From NCBI GenBank assembly GCA_000934455.1, contig KN883329.1:144347-187020 (forward strand): 42,674 bases of DNA, given 5' to 3'. Both the position numbers and the translations under genes were made by a program. The notes under the pieces are model-generated. The model ran no database searches and had not been told where the DNA came from. It saw only the letters and a program-made list of their open reading frames with translations. Numbering within the stretch: the stretch's first letter is position 1; each line of letters opens with the position of its first letter. Shown here one piece after another: positions 1 through 12,081 of this stretch. Source of the DNA: Apostichopus parvimensis. Its lineage: Eukaryota; Echinodermata; Holothuroidea; Aspidochirotida; Stichopodidae.

Positions 1-3000
1 TTATAATTCCTTTGTTGATCCTCAAATGTTGTTGTACATTGCCACTGGAGATTTAAACACTTTCTATAATCTTGAACAAACCCTATTCATTGGTCATTTT
101 GTGACGTCATACCCCGAGGTCTACATCAGCATGTAATTGCAGCCTATCGTTGACGTTTTTAAAGTTCAAATTTCATTGGGGGATTCCGCGTGTATCAAAT
201 CATATGAATAACACACACCAGGTTTCTTCTTTTATAAATTTGAAACACGTTGCTGTTCTAAATATTTTTTTTGTGTTTTTTTCTTTGCGAGAGCTGACCA
301 GACGTTTTACGGGAATTAAAAGACTTTTCCCCTGTGATAGTTAACGAGTAGGTTTTGAGAACTCTAAATGGAAAACGTCTTCGGGCAAAAACCAAATGAC
401 GCAGAACATGGGCAAGTAATATCAGCAAAGGTGGTTTGATGCGGCCTCATTTTTCCTTCTGTAACAAGATAAACGAATGCATAAAGTTATACGGTTTATG
501 TTCAAAAGGAGTACAAGACGCAATGTATCTCCTTTGACTTACAATTTACAACAACGCGTGTTTGTCAAGGATTTAGGCGTTTTTATAGTGGGTCTATCGT
601 AACATAAGGATAACACAAATGGGGGTTAAATAAGGGGAAACATACGTTTCATTCAGTTCAATGTAGATAGTTATCTCTTTGGATTAAGAAAAGGCATTTA
701 ATATTCTAGATTTGGAATGTATTCAGTTTAAATTTGGTCATCAGTTCAGATTGTGGATAAAAACCTTTTTTTGGATAATATTTCATCTTGTCTTTAAAAG
801 AAAGGGTATACCTTACAAACTACTTCAGGGTAGTAAAAGGTAGTTCATCAATTAATATGTCCACATCCCGTTATTCAGTGCATATACCACTACTTTTGTT
901 ATTTCGCACAGAAAAGATCAACTTTCTAGCTTACTTATGAAATATGAGATATGTTAAAAAATGAATATGACGAATGCATTTATAGTCGCGTCGAAGATTA
1001 CTATTATTGGGTGTAACCGCATCTTCATTTGAACATGCTTCCTCAAATTTAGATATCCTTTCATTAACATGCATATTGTCTTTAGAGCCATAAATACCAG
1101 TGTACCGGTAATATATAAAGGCAGATCTCAATTTCCAGACCTCGTACCAGAAACGAACATTTATTCACCATAACTTGACTTTTGATCGTATCTTCTGTGT
1201 TAGTGTATGTTATTCTCTGTTTGTCACACTATGCCAGTACAATGGAATTTCGTTAACTAGCTGTTTCCCGCTGAGACGGCCCATTGTAGGCGTTAGCCTT
1301 ACCATATGCCGATGCTATCAAGACTAAAGATGGCAGCTGGGAGTACTAATCAGTGGTACATAATAATACAGCAGGCAACTTCAAAGAAGACCTTTGTGTC
1401 TCTATGTAAAGCCTAACAGTTAAGACCGGCATTGAATCTTAAGCCTAACCTCATCGAACCTATAGGCGTTCGCAACAATTTATGCCTCTGCAAGTGGCCT
1501 AAGCATTGGCAGGGAAATGATTTAGTATTCAAATCTGCTATGCATAGATGTTTTGAAGGCTGTAAACATTCCCTTACAAAATACTTTGGTTCCTGTTTAC
1601 ATAAACTGCTAGATACATCATTGCACTTGTGTAGCACTTTGCCCATTTTGCATAGCAATTTCCGATGCGATGACGAATAAACTATATATACTTGGTGATC
1701 CGCCCACAGACAATAATATGAGGTACGTAAATATAGGGTGATATATGTTGGGTCGGTGTACGGATATTGACAGATATGTGCCTGTTCAAAGCATAGACGT
1801 CATACCTTCCACTACGAATGATGTTGCATGTATTCGGTTACACATACTGAAGTAGACTGTCAGAGGCTTGTTAATAGGGATGGTGATTAAATTATGTGAA
1901 CGTGGTCTCTCCCACTCTGCCTTTACCTGTCCTAACCTGGCAGTGTGCTCAAGGGTGCCCCATATTAAAAATAAATTCTTGCTAACGAAGAATAAAACTA
2001 TCACCGCCAGCATATGTATATAAGGCTATAAGGAAAGCGACGTCCATGTGGTGGCTGGTGGCTGTAGTGGAGGGGGGGGGGGATTAATCTTCGCAATTAA
2101 AGTCATATTTACACACCTAATCTTATCTAGGTTGAGTAGGTAACAATTTCGTAACCGTGATTGTCTTTCCAATGCTGTAATTTGCCAACTAAGTCAGAGT
2201 TAGACCATCACTCCAAGATCTTTTTTTTATTGGTTATTCTTTAAAGTTTGAAAAGAAATAAAAGAAAAGATGAGAGATAGAGAGAAACAGAAGAAAGCAA
2301 TGCCTAAACAGTAACTATATGTTTGTGATGGCTTTACTCTAACACAGTGTAACCAAACATGGCTTAATTTAATATTCTACCATTTGTTTGTTCCAATTGG
2401 TTTGGTAAAGGTACAATAAGTGTCACCATGCGGAGAATTTTTATTTTAGTTCAACGACGATCAGTTAACACGGCTATAGTATATTGTGTTAACGTTGCGA
2501 ATTTGTTTTATTTATCTCTACATATATAGGTTTATTCTGTTGTTTGTCTCCAACCAGATGGGACAAAAGAACAATTTTCAACACCAGTAGCCTACGACTA
2601 CGCCTACAACAGTGTTGTAGTAGTGACATATAGATACGACCTATATGTTTAAAACATTGAGAAATTGTTGTTCTGTGCTTTATGCATGGTAAAGATCAGC
2701 AATCGGACTATATCCCGTATACACACTCGAAATAATAGAGATACCTAGCCGTGACTACCGTATACTGTACATAATAACTATTAGGACTGAATTCGTTATC
2801 CAATCATCTGCTGTGTGTGCAGGTTGCTTGTTGGTCTTATTTCTTATCTGGTCTTGGCATGTCTGTTTTTGCTTTGATTTTCTTGTCTTTGCGGTTCGTT
2901 TCCTTTCCTTTCCTCTGCGCTGCGCTGTCTTGTCTTCTGTTTATGTGTTTTGTTTTAACGAAAACAAAAACTTGACATTAACTTTCCACATTGAATACTA

Positions 3001-3334
3001 CTGAAATAACTTGAATTAATAAGCTGAATGTAATGAAATATGGATTGCATTTAAATAAGACAATTAACAGTTAATACTCTCAAAGAACGCAGTTTGTTTG
3101 CCCTACATTTTGCACAAGAATGATTAATGTTGTCACAATCACTTTGTTTCCAATGTTGATGGTCTTTGATACGAATCTAATTTAATCCGCTATACGTTTA
3201 TGGCAACATTATGTTCATTCGTCTTTCTATGCAAACGACAGTCTCTTCAAATTCTGACACGTATAGTTATACACAGCATTCTGACACAATGTGTGCTTAC
3301 CATTGTATATGGATAAGTTACATGTCGTGATATG
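1..3334. other. Non-coding stretch without a recognisable gene
   Basis: All open frames here are under about 85 codons, overlap one another on both strands and show no family motif I recognise. Base composition is AT-rich and even, apart from a G homopolymer near 2072-2082. I see no tandem repeat, RNA gene or splice-bounded coding segment. It is best read as intergenic or intronic DNA. Confidence 0.6.
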
Positions 3335-4412
3335 TTACATATGGTTCACTAATGAATGAATATAATAAGTAATGAGTGCATGAGTGAGTGAATGAATGTA
3401 TGGATGAATATACGATCGAATGAATGGATAGATGAACATACGATTGAATGAATGGATAGATGAATATATACGATTGAATGGATGAATGCACGAATGAATG
3501 AAAGAAGGGATGACTAACTGACTGAATGGATGGATGGGTGTATGATTGGATGAATGCACGATTGAATGAAAGAATGGATGACTAACTGACTGAATGGATG
3601 GATGGGTGTATGTATGAATGGATTAATGAACGAATGAATAAAATATTGGATGACTAACTAACTGAATGGATGGATGGGTGTATGGATAGATGAATGAACG
3701 AATGAATGAGAGAATGGATGACTTACTGACTGAATGGATGGATGGGTGTATGTATGAATGGATTAATGAACGAATGAAAGAATCGATGACAAACTGACTG
3801 AATGGATGGGGGTATGAATGGATGAATGAACGAATGGGTGAATGAATGGATGGATGAATGTATTTATGTATGAATGAATGGATGTACGAATGAATGGATG
3901 GATGGATGGATGGATGGATGAAAGGAAGAACGAACGAAAGGATAGGTGGATGAAAGGATGGATGACTGACTGACTGGATGATTGCATAAATAAATGGATG
4001 AATGGCAGAATGAATGGATGGATGCATGGGTGAATGGATGAATGATCGAATGGGTGAATGAATGGATGGATGAATGTATTTATGTATGAATGAATGGATG
4101 TACGAATGAATGGATGGATGGATGAATGGCTGAAAGAACGAACGAACGAAAGGATAGGTGGATGAAAGGATGGATGACTGACTGACTGGATGATTGCATA
4201 AATGAATGGATGGATGACAGTATGAATGGATGGATGCATGGGTGAATGTATTTATGAATGAATGGATGAAATGAAAGAATGGATTGATGGAATAATTTGA
4301 TGGATGAATGAAAAAATGAACGGAATGAATGGATAAACGAATGAACGAGAGAATGGACGAACGAACGAACGAACGAATGAGCAAATGAATAAATGAACGA
4401 ATGAACGAATTC
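3335..4412. repeat. Tetranucleotide satellite (GAATGGAT-type) with higher-order periodicity
   Basis: About 1.08 kb of imperfect GAAT/GGAT four-base repeats. The array is layered. Between about 3509 and 3800 the phrase TGACTAACTGAC and its variants recur at 3511, 3579, 3651, 3719 and 3787, a spacing of 68-72 bp. Further right a larger unit is duplicated: the block starting at 3841 returns at 4057, and the AAAGGATAGG block at 3937 returns at 4149, so the period is about 212-216 bp. The minus strand reads through as long Ser/His/Ile/Pro-rich frames (for example 3623-4462) only because a 4-bp repeat avoids stops in several frames. These are not genes. Confidence 0.95.
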
Positions 4413-4709
4413 TGAGGGATATTCAGACTATAAATTAGGTCTATTATGAGCTCTGAACGCAAGTGTGTGCTAATAAATACTCTTCATGTTTGTGAGACTA
4501 AGAAAAGGGGTTGTGCAGCAAAAGCAATGGTCTAATTTTTCCCTTGCTGAATGTAAAAAATTCCCCGACTGAACCATTTCCTCCGAGTGAGGAGAAAATG
4601 CGTACGCCATTGGTCTAGATGTTAGAATGAATGTAACTATACGTTGAGGGAAAAAAAGAAAGGTTTAAATTTAAACCAACTGCTGTAAGAGCTTCGAGGT
4701 CATTTTTTG

Positions 4710-5010
4710 AACTCCAACCTCGTTATATATATGGTCAAATGCGGTACTAAAGGATCCTCTTCGGTAGATATGGTCAAACGCGGTAGATATAGTCAACATC
4801 GGTATAACTCCAACCTCGTTATATATGGTCAAATGCGGTACTAAAGGATCCTCTTCGGTAGATACGGTCAAACGCGGTAGATATAGTCAACATCGGTATA
4901 ACTCCAACCTCGTTATATATGGTCAAATGCGGTACTTGATCAAAGAAGGTATAGGCGTCTGCAATATCGGTAGATGGTCAACATCGTTAGCTATGGTCAA
5001 ACTTAATAGA
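4710..5010. repeat. ~95-bp tandem repeat, about 2.5 copies, with nested ~23-bp subunits
   Basis: The unit begins ACTCCAACCTCGTTATATAT at 4711, recurs at 4807 and again at 4901, so the period is 94-96 bp. The third copy diverges after about 4940. Inside each unit a shorter module of the form 'GATA-TGGTCAAA-CGCGGTA' is repeated three times with changes. Decayed copies of that module (GGTCAAAC, GATATGACCAAAC) continue to about 5010 and more weakly to about 5290. No coding signal. Confidence 0.9.
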
Positions 5011-5299
5011 TATGACCAAACCTTTGTAGTATACTCGAGACATAGGCTATTGTAAAAAAAATTTAAAACCCATTGCATAGGCTGACTAGGGCGGTATAGT
5101 GCCAGACTGATTAGTTACTGTTATATAGTACAGTAACTATGGATTAACTCGATGGACATAGCCAAACTTGGTAAGAAATGGTCGTCTCGGTACAAATTCG
5201 AACCATAGGTTAATTTGTTTTACTATATACAAGGTACAAACTTGAGACGGGCAGGTCAAATTCAGTACGTATCAGATATGTTTAAACACGGTATACATA

Positions 5300-6040
5300 C
5301 ATGACTATAGTCTCAGTGAATATAGTCATGAGCCATGTAACGATCATCATACAAGTTTATTTCATTCTAATTTTTGTCGTAATCTAAAGGAAGTCAGTTG
5401 AGTTTCTCTATAATCTTGATGACTGGATCTGACACAGCATGCGACTAAAGGTACAATCTGCATACGCAAGTGTCTGATAACTGTGAAATGCATATTAAAT
5501 ATATGTAAATTAACTTCTACAGATGTGGGTCAATTGAATTGGTTTTCAACACAGTCGGGTGCCGTTACTAGTATGCTATATTCTACATATTATTACAGTT
5601 TCCATATTAAAATTATAGCCTCTGCGTGTGGCTTGACTGTTGAGTTAATTACATGCGATTAGGTGATATATATCTTGTGTATTCATTCATCCATCCAGAG
5701 AAAAATATGGAACGCTGAAAATGTAAATACTCGTAGGGACGTCTGTATATCTTAGAAATCATCCACCGACTTTACATGACGTGACTTTCACAGCAAGTTT
5801 ACATGCTTCAATACTAGTAAATTTTCCCATCTCATATACTTTACTGATAGCTGTGGAAAACGTGATTTCCATTTTAAATACATCGTCTTACGATATACAC
5901 GAAACTCCATGAACATGCATGTAAATGTGGCACATTTACAATAAACAAACAATCCAAGATGACAACCGCCCACCATTGGGTCTACAAGGCATATAGATTA
6001 AACTTGAAGCACAGTCGAACGTATAGTATGTACATGTCCA
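5300..6040. other. Non-coding stretch, nothing recognised
   Basis: Only short, overlapping open frames (largest about 62 codons). No splice-bounded segment with family similarity, no tandem array and no RNA-gene motif was found. Confidence 0.5.
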
Positions 6041-6050
6041 AAGTAAGGAG

Positions 6051-6192
6051 TGTAAATTGCATTAACATTTCACAAATGCACGTAAACATATTATATTCAT
6101 GCATACATTCCCACACATAAACATATGTATATATATATATATATGAATATAATATGTTTACCTGCATTTGTGAAATGTTAATGCAATTTATA
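6051..6192. repeat. Near-perfect 50-bp inverted repeat around an AT-rich loop
   Basis: The left arm is 6051-6100 and the right arm 6143-6192. The right arm is the reverse complement of the left at 48 of 50 positions. The 42-bp spacer contains an (AT)n run. A transcript would fold into one long hairpin. This looks like a foldback or MITE-type insertion or an inverted duplication. I could not identify terminal repeats or a clear target duplication. TATGTACATG lies outside both arms (about 6027 and 6239), so the element may be larger. Confidence 0.88.
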
Positions 6193-6299
6193 CTCATATA
6201 TATGTATATGATATATTTACGCCCATTTGTAATAATTATGTACATGTAGGCTACATGCACATACGCCTAATTCAAATAAAAGTGACTTCATGCGTTTTA

Positions 6300-7480
6300 A
6301 CACTTAGGCGTTGATCAGGGCCTGTAACACGTAAAGTGTATATATAGCTGCACAGAAAACTACCTAAGTAACCAACTGTACATAACATATTAGCAGCTTG
6401 CACCATTTGTTACTATTCCAAAGTTCAATCGGTTATAGGTAACTATAAAGCCTGTAAATTTCTACTATTATGTTATGCTGTATATTCCATGGATAAATTC
6501 AAACAATCTATCTACTGGAAAACATTGCTGAAAGGCAAAGTTGGTTGTCAGCAAATAACAAATACTGCTATGAAGAATGGTATTTACCAGTTTAAATGAT
6601 TTATTAGTTTATACAATTTCCATCATTTTCGGAACAGTACGATATACGTTACTGTAGGAAGTGAAAGAATTTTGTTCCTGCTCGATCAGCATTTCTGCAG
6701 TGAGAAATGAATGTAAGCGTTCAGTCGAAAACATTCTTCAATCTGTTGCAATAATTTGTGTGATTTTTGCACACGACCTATCATGAGAGGCCTGTATAGG
6801 GTATCTTCATGGTATTAAGACCATTTATTTGTAGGCATAAATTACGGTCATTTTCCGCGGATCTCTTGTTGTTTGTTTGTCCGGCTTTGGCTTGCATATT
6901 GACACGAAACTGACATCACATTTTAACAAGAAAAAAAAAAGCAGGGTACGCGTATATTAAATATTGATGGACACGTATGTCACCTGCTGTCAAAGTAAAG
7001 GTTTGTCCGACTTGTATTAAATCTTTACCTGGATTGTGTTCAAACGTTTTTATCCAGCATTTCAGAGGTGGAGTTGGGGATAAGCGGTGGGGACGAGGGA
7101 AGGGAGGGGTGGGGGTGGCACATTCGCTCAGTTTATTAACAGAATGTTTTTATCCATCTATCTGTACAATAGGGGTTCGAAACTATCTTGCTGATGATAA
7201 CTTTGCCTTGGAATAGACACGAAGAAAAAACAACAGACAAGAGAGAAGAGAAGGTTGTTAAATTTTCATTTTGGAATAAAAAAAGTACCCACAAACTAAC
7301 ACACACTACACAATAGGAAACATCGAAATAAGGACATTGGTAATGTCACTGTCGTGGTTTGGAAACCCATCATAGCTATCGATTGCATCTTTGTTTGTTT
7401 TCGAATGTTGTAGTGGTCTGTTTATTTTTCTTTTGTTATACTTGGTTAACTTTGCATACTTCCTTTCATCACTCGATTTG
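6300..7480. other. Non-coding stretch, nothing recognised
   Basis: Short open frames only. There is a G-rich patch at about 7065-7120. No family motif, no RNA gene and no repeat array was seen. Confidence 0.5.
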
Positions 7481-7493
7481 CTTTGGTTTGACA

Positions 7494-8160
7494 CAGATGC
7501 ACGCAGAATAATATACATATTCCAATGTACATACGCCTGATGCACGCAGAACAACATACATATTCCTTGTACATACGCCTAATGCACGCAGAATAAAAAA
7601 ACATTATCACTGTACATACTCCGAATGCACACAGAATAACATACATATTCGTTGTATACATACGCCTGATGCACGCAGAATAACACACATATTTCATGTA
7701 CATATACGCCTGATGCAAGCAGAATAACACACATGGTCATTGTACATACTCCGAATGCACGCGGAATAACAAACATGGTCTTTTTACATACGCATGATGC
7801 ACATATAATAACAAAAATGGTCCTTGTACATACTCAAGGTGCACACATTATAACATATATGGTCCTTGCACAGGAATAATATACATAGTCCCTGTACATA
7901 CGCCTGATGCACACAGAATAACATACCGTGGTCCTCGTACATACGCCTTATGGACAAAGTATAACATACATGGTCCTTGTACATACGCCTGATGCACGCA
8001 GAATAACATACATAGTCCTTGTACATACGCCTGACGCACGCAGAATAACATACATAGTCATTGTACATACGCCTGATGCACATAGAACAACATACATAGG
8101 CATAGTCCCTGTACATAGAATAACATACATATAAATACGCCGGAAGCACGTATAATTACT
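7494..8160. repeat. Minisatellite, ~42-bp unit, about 15 imperfect copies
   Basis: The repeated phrase is of the form TGTACATACGCCTGATGCAC followed by GCAGAATAACATACAT and a variable TGGTCC, TAGTCC or TATTCC linker. Copies differ by substitutions and small length changes, and the middle (about 7860-7900) has a shortened copy. The minus strand gives overlapping Cys/Tyr-rich frames (for example 7446-7730 and 7784-8149) that simply translate the repeat and are not genes. Confidence 0.93.
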
Positions 8161-8267
8161 TTGTATGGACGTAGTTCTTGTAGGACGTAAGGAACGATTG
8201 CTGGCCATAAAAGGCTAACTTCATTAAAAGTTAACCAAACATTTACCATATGAAGCCCTAGAAGGAC

Positions 8268-8350
8268 TCGACTGGACTCTACTTCGAGTCCAGCTATTGT
8301 CGAGTCCGAGTCTAATGCACTCGAGTTCGAGCCAAGTCCGAGTCCAGACT
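8268..8350. repeat. GAGTCC / GGACTC-rich palindromic short repeat
   Basis: The words GACTCGA, CGAGTCC, GAGTCCGAGTC and CTCGAGTTCGAG recur within about 80 bp, several as reverse complements of each other, giving overlapping small hairpins. It is a degenerate simple repeat of unknown origin. Confidence 0.6.
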
Positions 8351-11280
8351 AAAGCGGTTTCAGACAGGTTCAAATATAAACATTGCTTTCTCGACCAAAA
8401 TGGCGCAATCAGCCAGGTACCTACCTTGATCACGGAGATATATACTTATGCCATTTTGATCACTCGATGCGCGAAACATCAACCTATTAATTTTCATATA
8501 GTTCACTTGACACGCTTTCATAAGGGAGCTACGCATTTCAAATAATATGTGAAATGAATTATCCCATACGGTATAGGCTACGTGTAAGAAGTTGCAAATA
8601 AGTACATTTATACATTTCAGGAGAACACACACAATCTTGACTACAACAAAGTGTACTCTTTAACTCCATTTGTTTCTAAAATACTTGAATTTTAATAGTT
8701 TTAATTTTTAACAATTCGGTCTGCTGCTATGCAGTGACGATGACGGCACTTTTCTTTTCGTTTGGTAATTTATGATGTGAACTCTGAACTAGGTTTGATT
8801 CTTTACTTTCATTGGTTTCTTTCTCCTAAAAGCATTCGGCATTGCCATGATGCCGAAGTTGCCGTTTTCGACAAAATTTGAAAAAGAAATGTAATTATTT
8901 AGTTACTGGACGTCCATGGTGGATCTAAACAGCTTCGTTGGGTGTTAAAATTCTGAATAAAAAATGTCAATCTCTCGCATATTTGGAGGCATAACTTCAT
9001 GGAGAACTATATGTACAGGTCCACCCTCGACCAAAGTAAGTACCGTACTCGTATATAGCTCCCTATACCTGCAAACCTAACTAAATTGATAATTTGAACA
9101 CAATGAAATAGGTTATTGTCTGAGGGGTGGGGGGGGGGGAGTACATGTGTAGATCTACTTATTGCAAACAATAATTGCAGGTGACGTTATCATTAGGAGC
9201 ATTAGGACATGTAAGGTTTGCTTCAGTTCGGCCTCTGACTATTATAATCTGCCTTGAAAACAAACAGTTTTTTCCTGCAACGTCAATGAAGACTGGACAA
9301 ACCAGTACTAAAGGGTGACGTATGAAGTAATCAACCAATGTAAATTGGATACGTACTAAGCGCAGAGGCCATGTATAACGAGTGTTGAAGAAAAGTCAAA
9401 TAACACTATGAAATGCATGTACCCTAATGACATTCAGTGTCTCTTATCAACTTTCTCAGAAAACTATATCGAGCCCATTCAATATCTGCCTCTGTATATT
9501 TATTCCAATTCCCTTTCTATAGGGAATGTATTTACATTTGAATCTCCCTGCTTGTCGAAGTATATTTTACACTTTGAATACTGTTAAATTTTACGGCGTT
9601 CGGATATACGGTATGTATTATAGCCTATACGGCTATTGTCGGCCAACGGATTCTTCGTATTGCATCACGTTCAAAATACTTGCGGTAGAACGTCAGCTTT
9701 GTACTGCATCACGTCCATCCCTACCACCTCCTACTCCTATCCCAACTCCTACCCATGTACCTACCCTAATCTCTACTGCTCCCAACCCCCCATTCTCTTC
9801 TCTCCTCTCCTCCCTATTGCTTCCCCTTGCCCTTCTGCTTCCCTTCCCCCCCCCCCTCTTCTCTCTAAACATTCCGCACATACAATTTGAAGTCTGCGAT
9901 GTAAGCTTCGTGTTGCAAAGTCTATGATATATTTTTTTTAACGCACAAAAAAAAAATATTTGTTCAGTCCTGATATCCTTACATAAAGTTCGCGTCATTT
10001 GTAGGTCGCATAATCATAGACTTTCTTAAAAAATAAATATTTAAATAAATGTTCTTTCTTAATCGATGCACATGCATAAAATGATGCTGTAACCTGTTTG
10101 CGTCAGTTTATAGACAGCTGAAGGCAATTTCTGACAGCAATTTGTTCTTAAAAGTCGTATAGGTTTAGACCTGTATACGAGCTTTGTATAACTGTGTATG
10201 GCCAAAAGCGTTGCTTTCATCTCTTTCTACATGTCAAATTAATCCGAGATGCATGCTATAAAAACTTAACATTTGAATGGGTTTAACGCGGTAATGAGGT
10301 AGGTATATACGTTACACATAAAATGCATGTTTTCCACTAAACCATCCTTTGGCCTACTTGTTTTAAGATATTCGTTGTCGATGTGTTTTATGCATCGATT
10401 TTATACTCAATGTAAATAAGACAATTAGGGTAATCACTAAAATATGCTAGAGAGAGAGAGCCGTAATGGTCACCTTTTCAAATTTGTAACACTCTAAATA
10501 GCCTACTGCCAATCTCATAGCATTAGTTTTGACTAATGCCGTAATTTAACTTTAAGAACTAACTATATTCTTAGTTATATTCATAAAACTCTACTCTGCG
10601 AGTTACTTTTTTTTGTGGTAATGCTAAATAAAGTCAACGGTGGTATACACGGCGAAAATTCCCTCCGAAAGATCTCGAAATGTGCGGATGTGCATCACGT
10701 TGCCCTTTGTCAAACATGTAGGAAAATTTCAGTCGTTCGTTTACAGTAGTAGGATTTTGTGCTTAAAATCACATTACAACACTTAAATATATGAATAGGT
10801 GTTTAGCCTATAACGAAATTGAAATGGAGAAAAGTCTAAATTTAAGACAAACACCAAAAACACAATACAAAGAGAGGGGGAATAAAGTAAACTCAAAACT
10901 TACCAAGAAATCAAGAAATTGAGTATAGGATGAAAAACAACGAAGAGGAGGAAATTAAAATGACAGCATCAACTCGAACAGACGCCCTTAGTCCGCACAG
11001 TAGTTTACTTTTGAAGGTTGCTATAATTTTAACGAAAGTGAAAGAATCTTAACGACAGATTTATCGCGCGTGTTTTGGGCGTGGCCTATAGTCTTTGCAA
11101 CGCTATAACACACCCACTCACATTGCTTCCAGCCAATTATTTCAGAGTGAGAAGCTGCTATTTTGATTAATGAAGATAGTCGGAGTGGTGACATTTGCCT
11201 GTTGTTAGAAGGCAGGAAGTGAATCCGTTAAATATTTCATTTAAATGTTCTAAACAACGATAATAAATTTAATGGAAACT
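8351..11280. other. Non-coding stretch, nothing recognised
   Basis: Contains a G homopolymer (about 9129-9140) and a C/T-rich tract (about 9715-9865) that creates the longest frame here (9526-9927, Pro/Leu-rich, low complexity). No coding exon with family similarity was seen. Confidence 0.5.
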
Positions 11281-11291
11281 ATAAGTTAAAA

Positions 11292-11340
11292 TAAGAAAAA
11301 GAAGAAAAAGACGAAGAAGAAGAAGAAGAAGGAGACAAAA
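11292..11340. repeat. GAA/AAG purine microsatellite
   Basis: Imperfect run of GAA and AAGAAG triplets, with a second short patch at about 11597-11618. Simple-sequence DNA. Confidence 0.8.
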
Positions 11341-11962
11341 AACGAGAAGAAAAACGCATGGATTAAAACATCTCCGATAAAACTGCTCTAAAAATAACAC
11401 CGATCATTTTTAATCCCGGACTCTGGGTTTTGCTTGACATTAATCAGATTGTGGACAATATAAATAATAAAATAAATGATAACTGTATTAAGTAAACTTA
11501 GATAAACATATACGGATGTTTATCTATGGCTCAGTAGTACGCATAAAGTTCATAGCATAAAAGAATAACATAGAATTGCAAAAACCGAACCGAACGAAAA
11601 AGGAAGAAGAAGAAGAATAACAGATACTGTGTGGTTTTTACTAATGAATATTCAGTTATGATAATTTAAGTAGAGTTGCTATCGGGTACATTGCAGTAAC
11701 ATTGAAGCCATATAGTGTCATATATCCACACTTCTCTACACTTGAGCGAATAACTGCAAATAATCTAGAGACAACTTGTGATACGGTGCAGTGTATATCA
11801 CAAAAGAAACAATTGTTGTTTAACAGTTTTCGCATTGAATATTCATTTATGATAATATATGGCAGAAACCCTACAAGTACATGCCAGTACGCGATAGTCA
11901 CACAATTTCGAATAGACTTTTCCATAGTAGCCTAGTTCGTATAGGCCTATACTCGTAATACA

Positions 11963-12000
11963 CTCAGCCTTTTGGCTAAGATCTTGTGTAGTATCTATTC
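11963..12000 (+). pseudogene. Fragment of U2 snRNA (5' domain)
   Basis: These 38 bases match the 5' region of U2 snRNA as I recall it from vertebrates at 34 positions. The match covers the stem I loop (CCTTTTGGCTAAGATC) and the branch-point recognition sequence (GTGTAGTATCT). Similarity stops at about 12000: stem II and the following Sm-site region of U2 are absent. A working U2 gene would run about 190 bases, so this is a truncated pseudogene or a U2-derived repeat. No PSE-type promoter was recognised upstream. Confidence 0.72.
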
Positions 12001-12027
12001 CATTCCAAGGGTCTCGTTTCATACACA

Positions 12028-12081
12028 TTTGAAGCAGGGAGCTGCTACTCTAACGTTAGAGTAGCAGCTCCCTGTTTGAAG
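12028..12081. mobile_element. 40-bp perfect palindrome with 7-bp flanking duplication
   Basis: Bases 12035-12074 form a perfect palindrome with 20-bp arms, starting CAGGGAGCTGCTACTCTAAC and centred on TAACGTTA. It is bracketed by TTTGAAG on both sides (12028-12034 and 12075-12081), as expected for a target-site duplication. The arm starts with CAGGG, a common end of hAT-type elements, but hAT elements usually make 8-bp duplications. The same first 18 bases occur again at 16271-16288. The likely reading is a minimal element consisting of two terminal inverted repeats and nothing between them. Confidence 0.75.

Noticed and set aside
1413-1680. Two opposite-strand frames of about 80 codons over the same bases
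   Set aside because: No recognisable family, no splice or codon evidence, and mutual overlap indicates chance.
3335-4462. Long minus-strand frames rich in Ser-Ile-His-Pro (up to 279 codons)
   Set aside because: They are translations of the four-base satellite; two frames are open over the same bases, which a real gene would not require.
3335-8160. CRISPR-like array
   Set aside because: The repeats are imperfect tandem satellites without uniform unique spacers, and the DNA is from an animal nuclear genome.
7446-8208. Overlapping Cys/Tyr/Val-rich frames on both strands
   Set aside because: Translations of the ~42-bp minisatellite in different frames; no start context, splice sites or family similarity.
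9526-9998. 133-codon Pro/Leu-rich frame and its minus-strand partner rich in Gly/Arg
   Set aside because: Both reflect the C/T-rich tract at about 9715-9865.
12028-12050. Possible continuation of U2 snRNA (TTTGAAGCAGGGAG resembles the Sm-site flank)
   Set aside because: The resemblance is explained by the insertion junction: TTTGAAG is the flanking duplication and CAGGGAG the palindrome end, so the match is probably chance.
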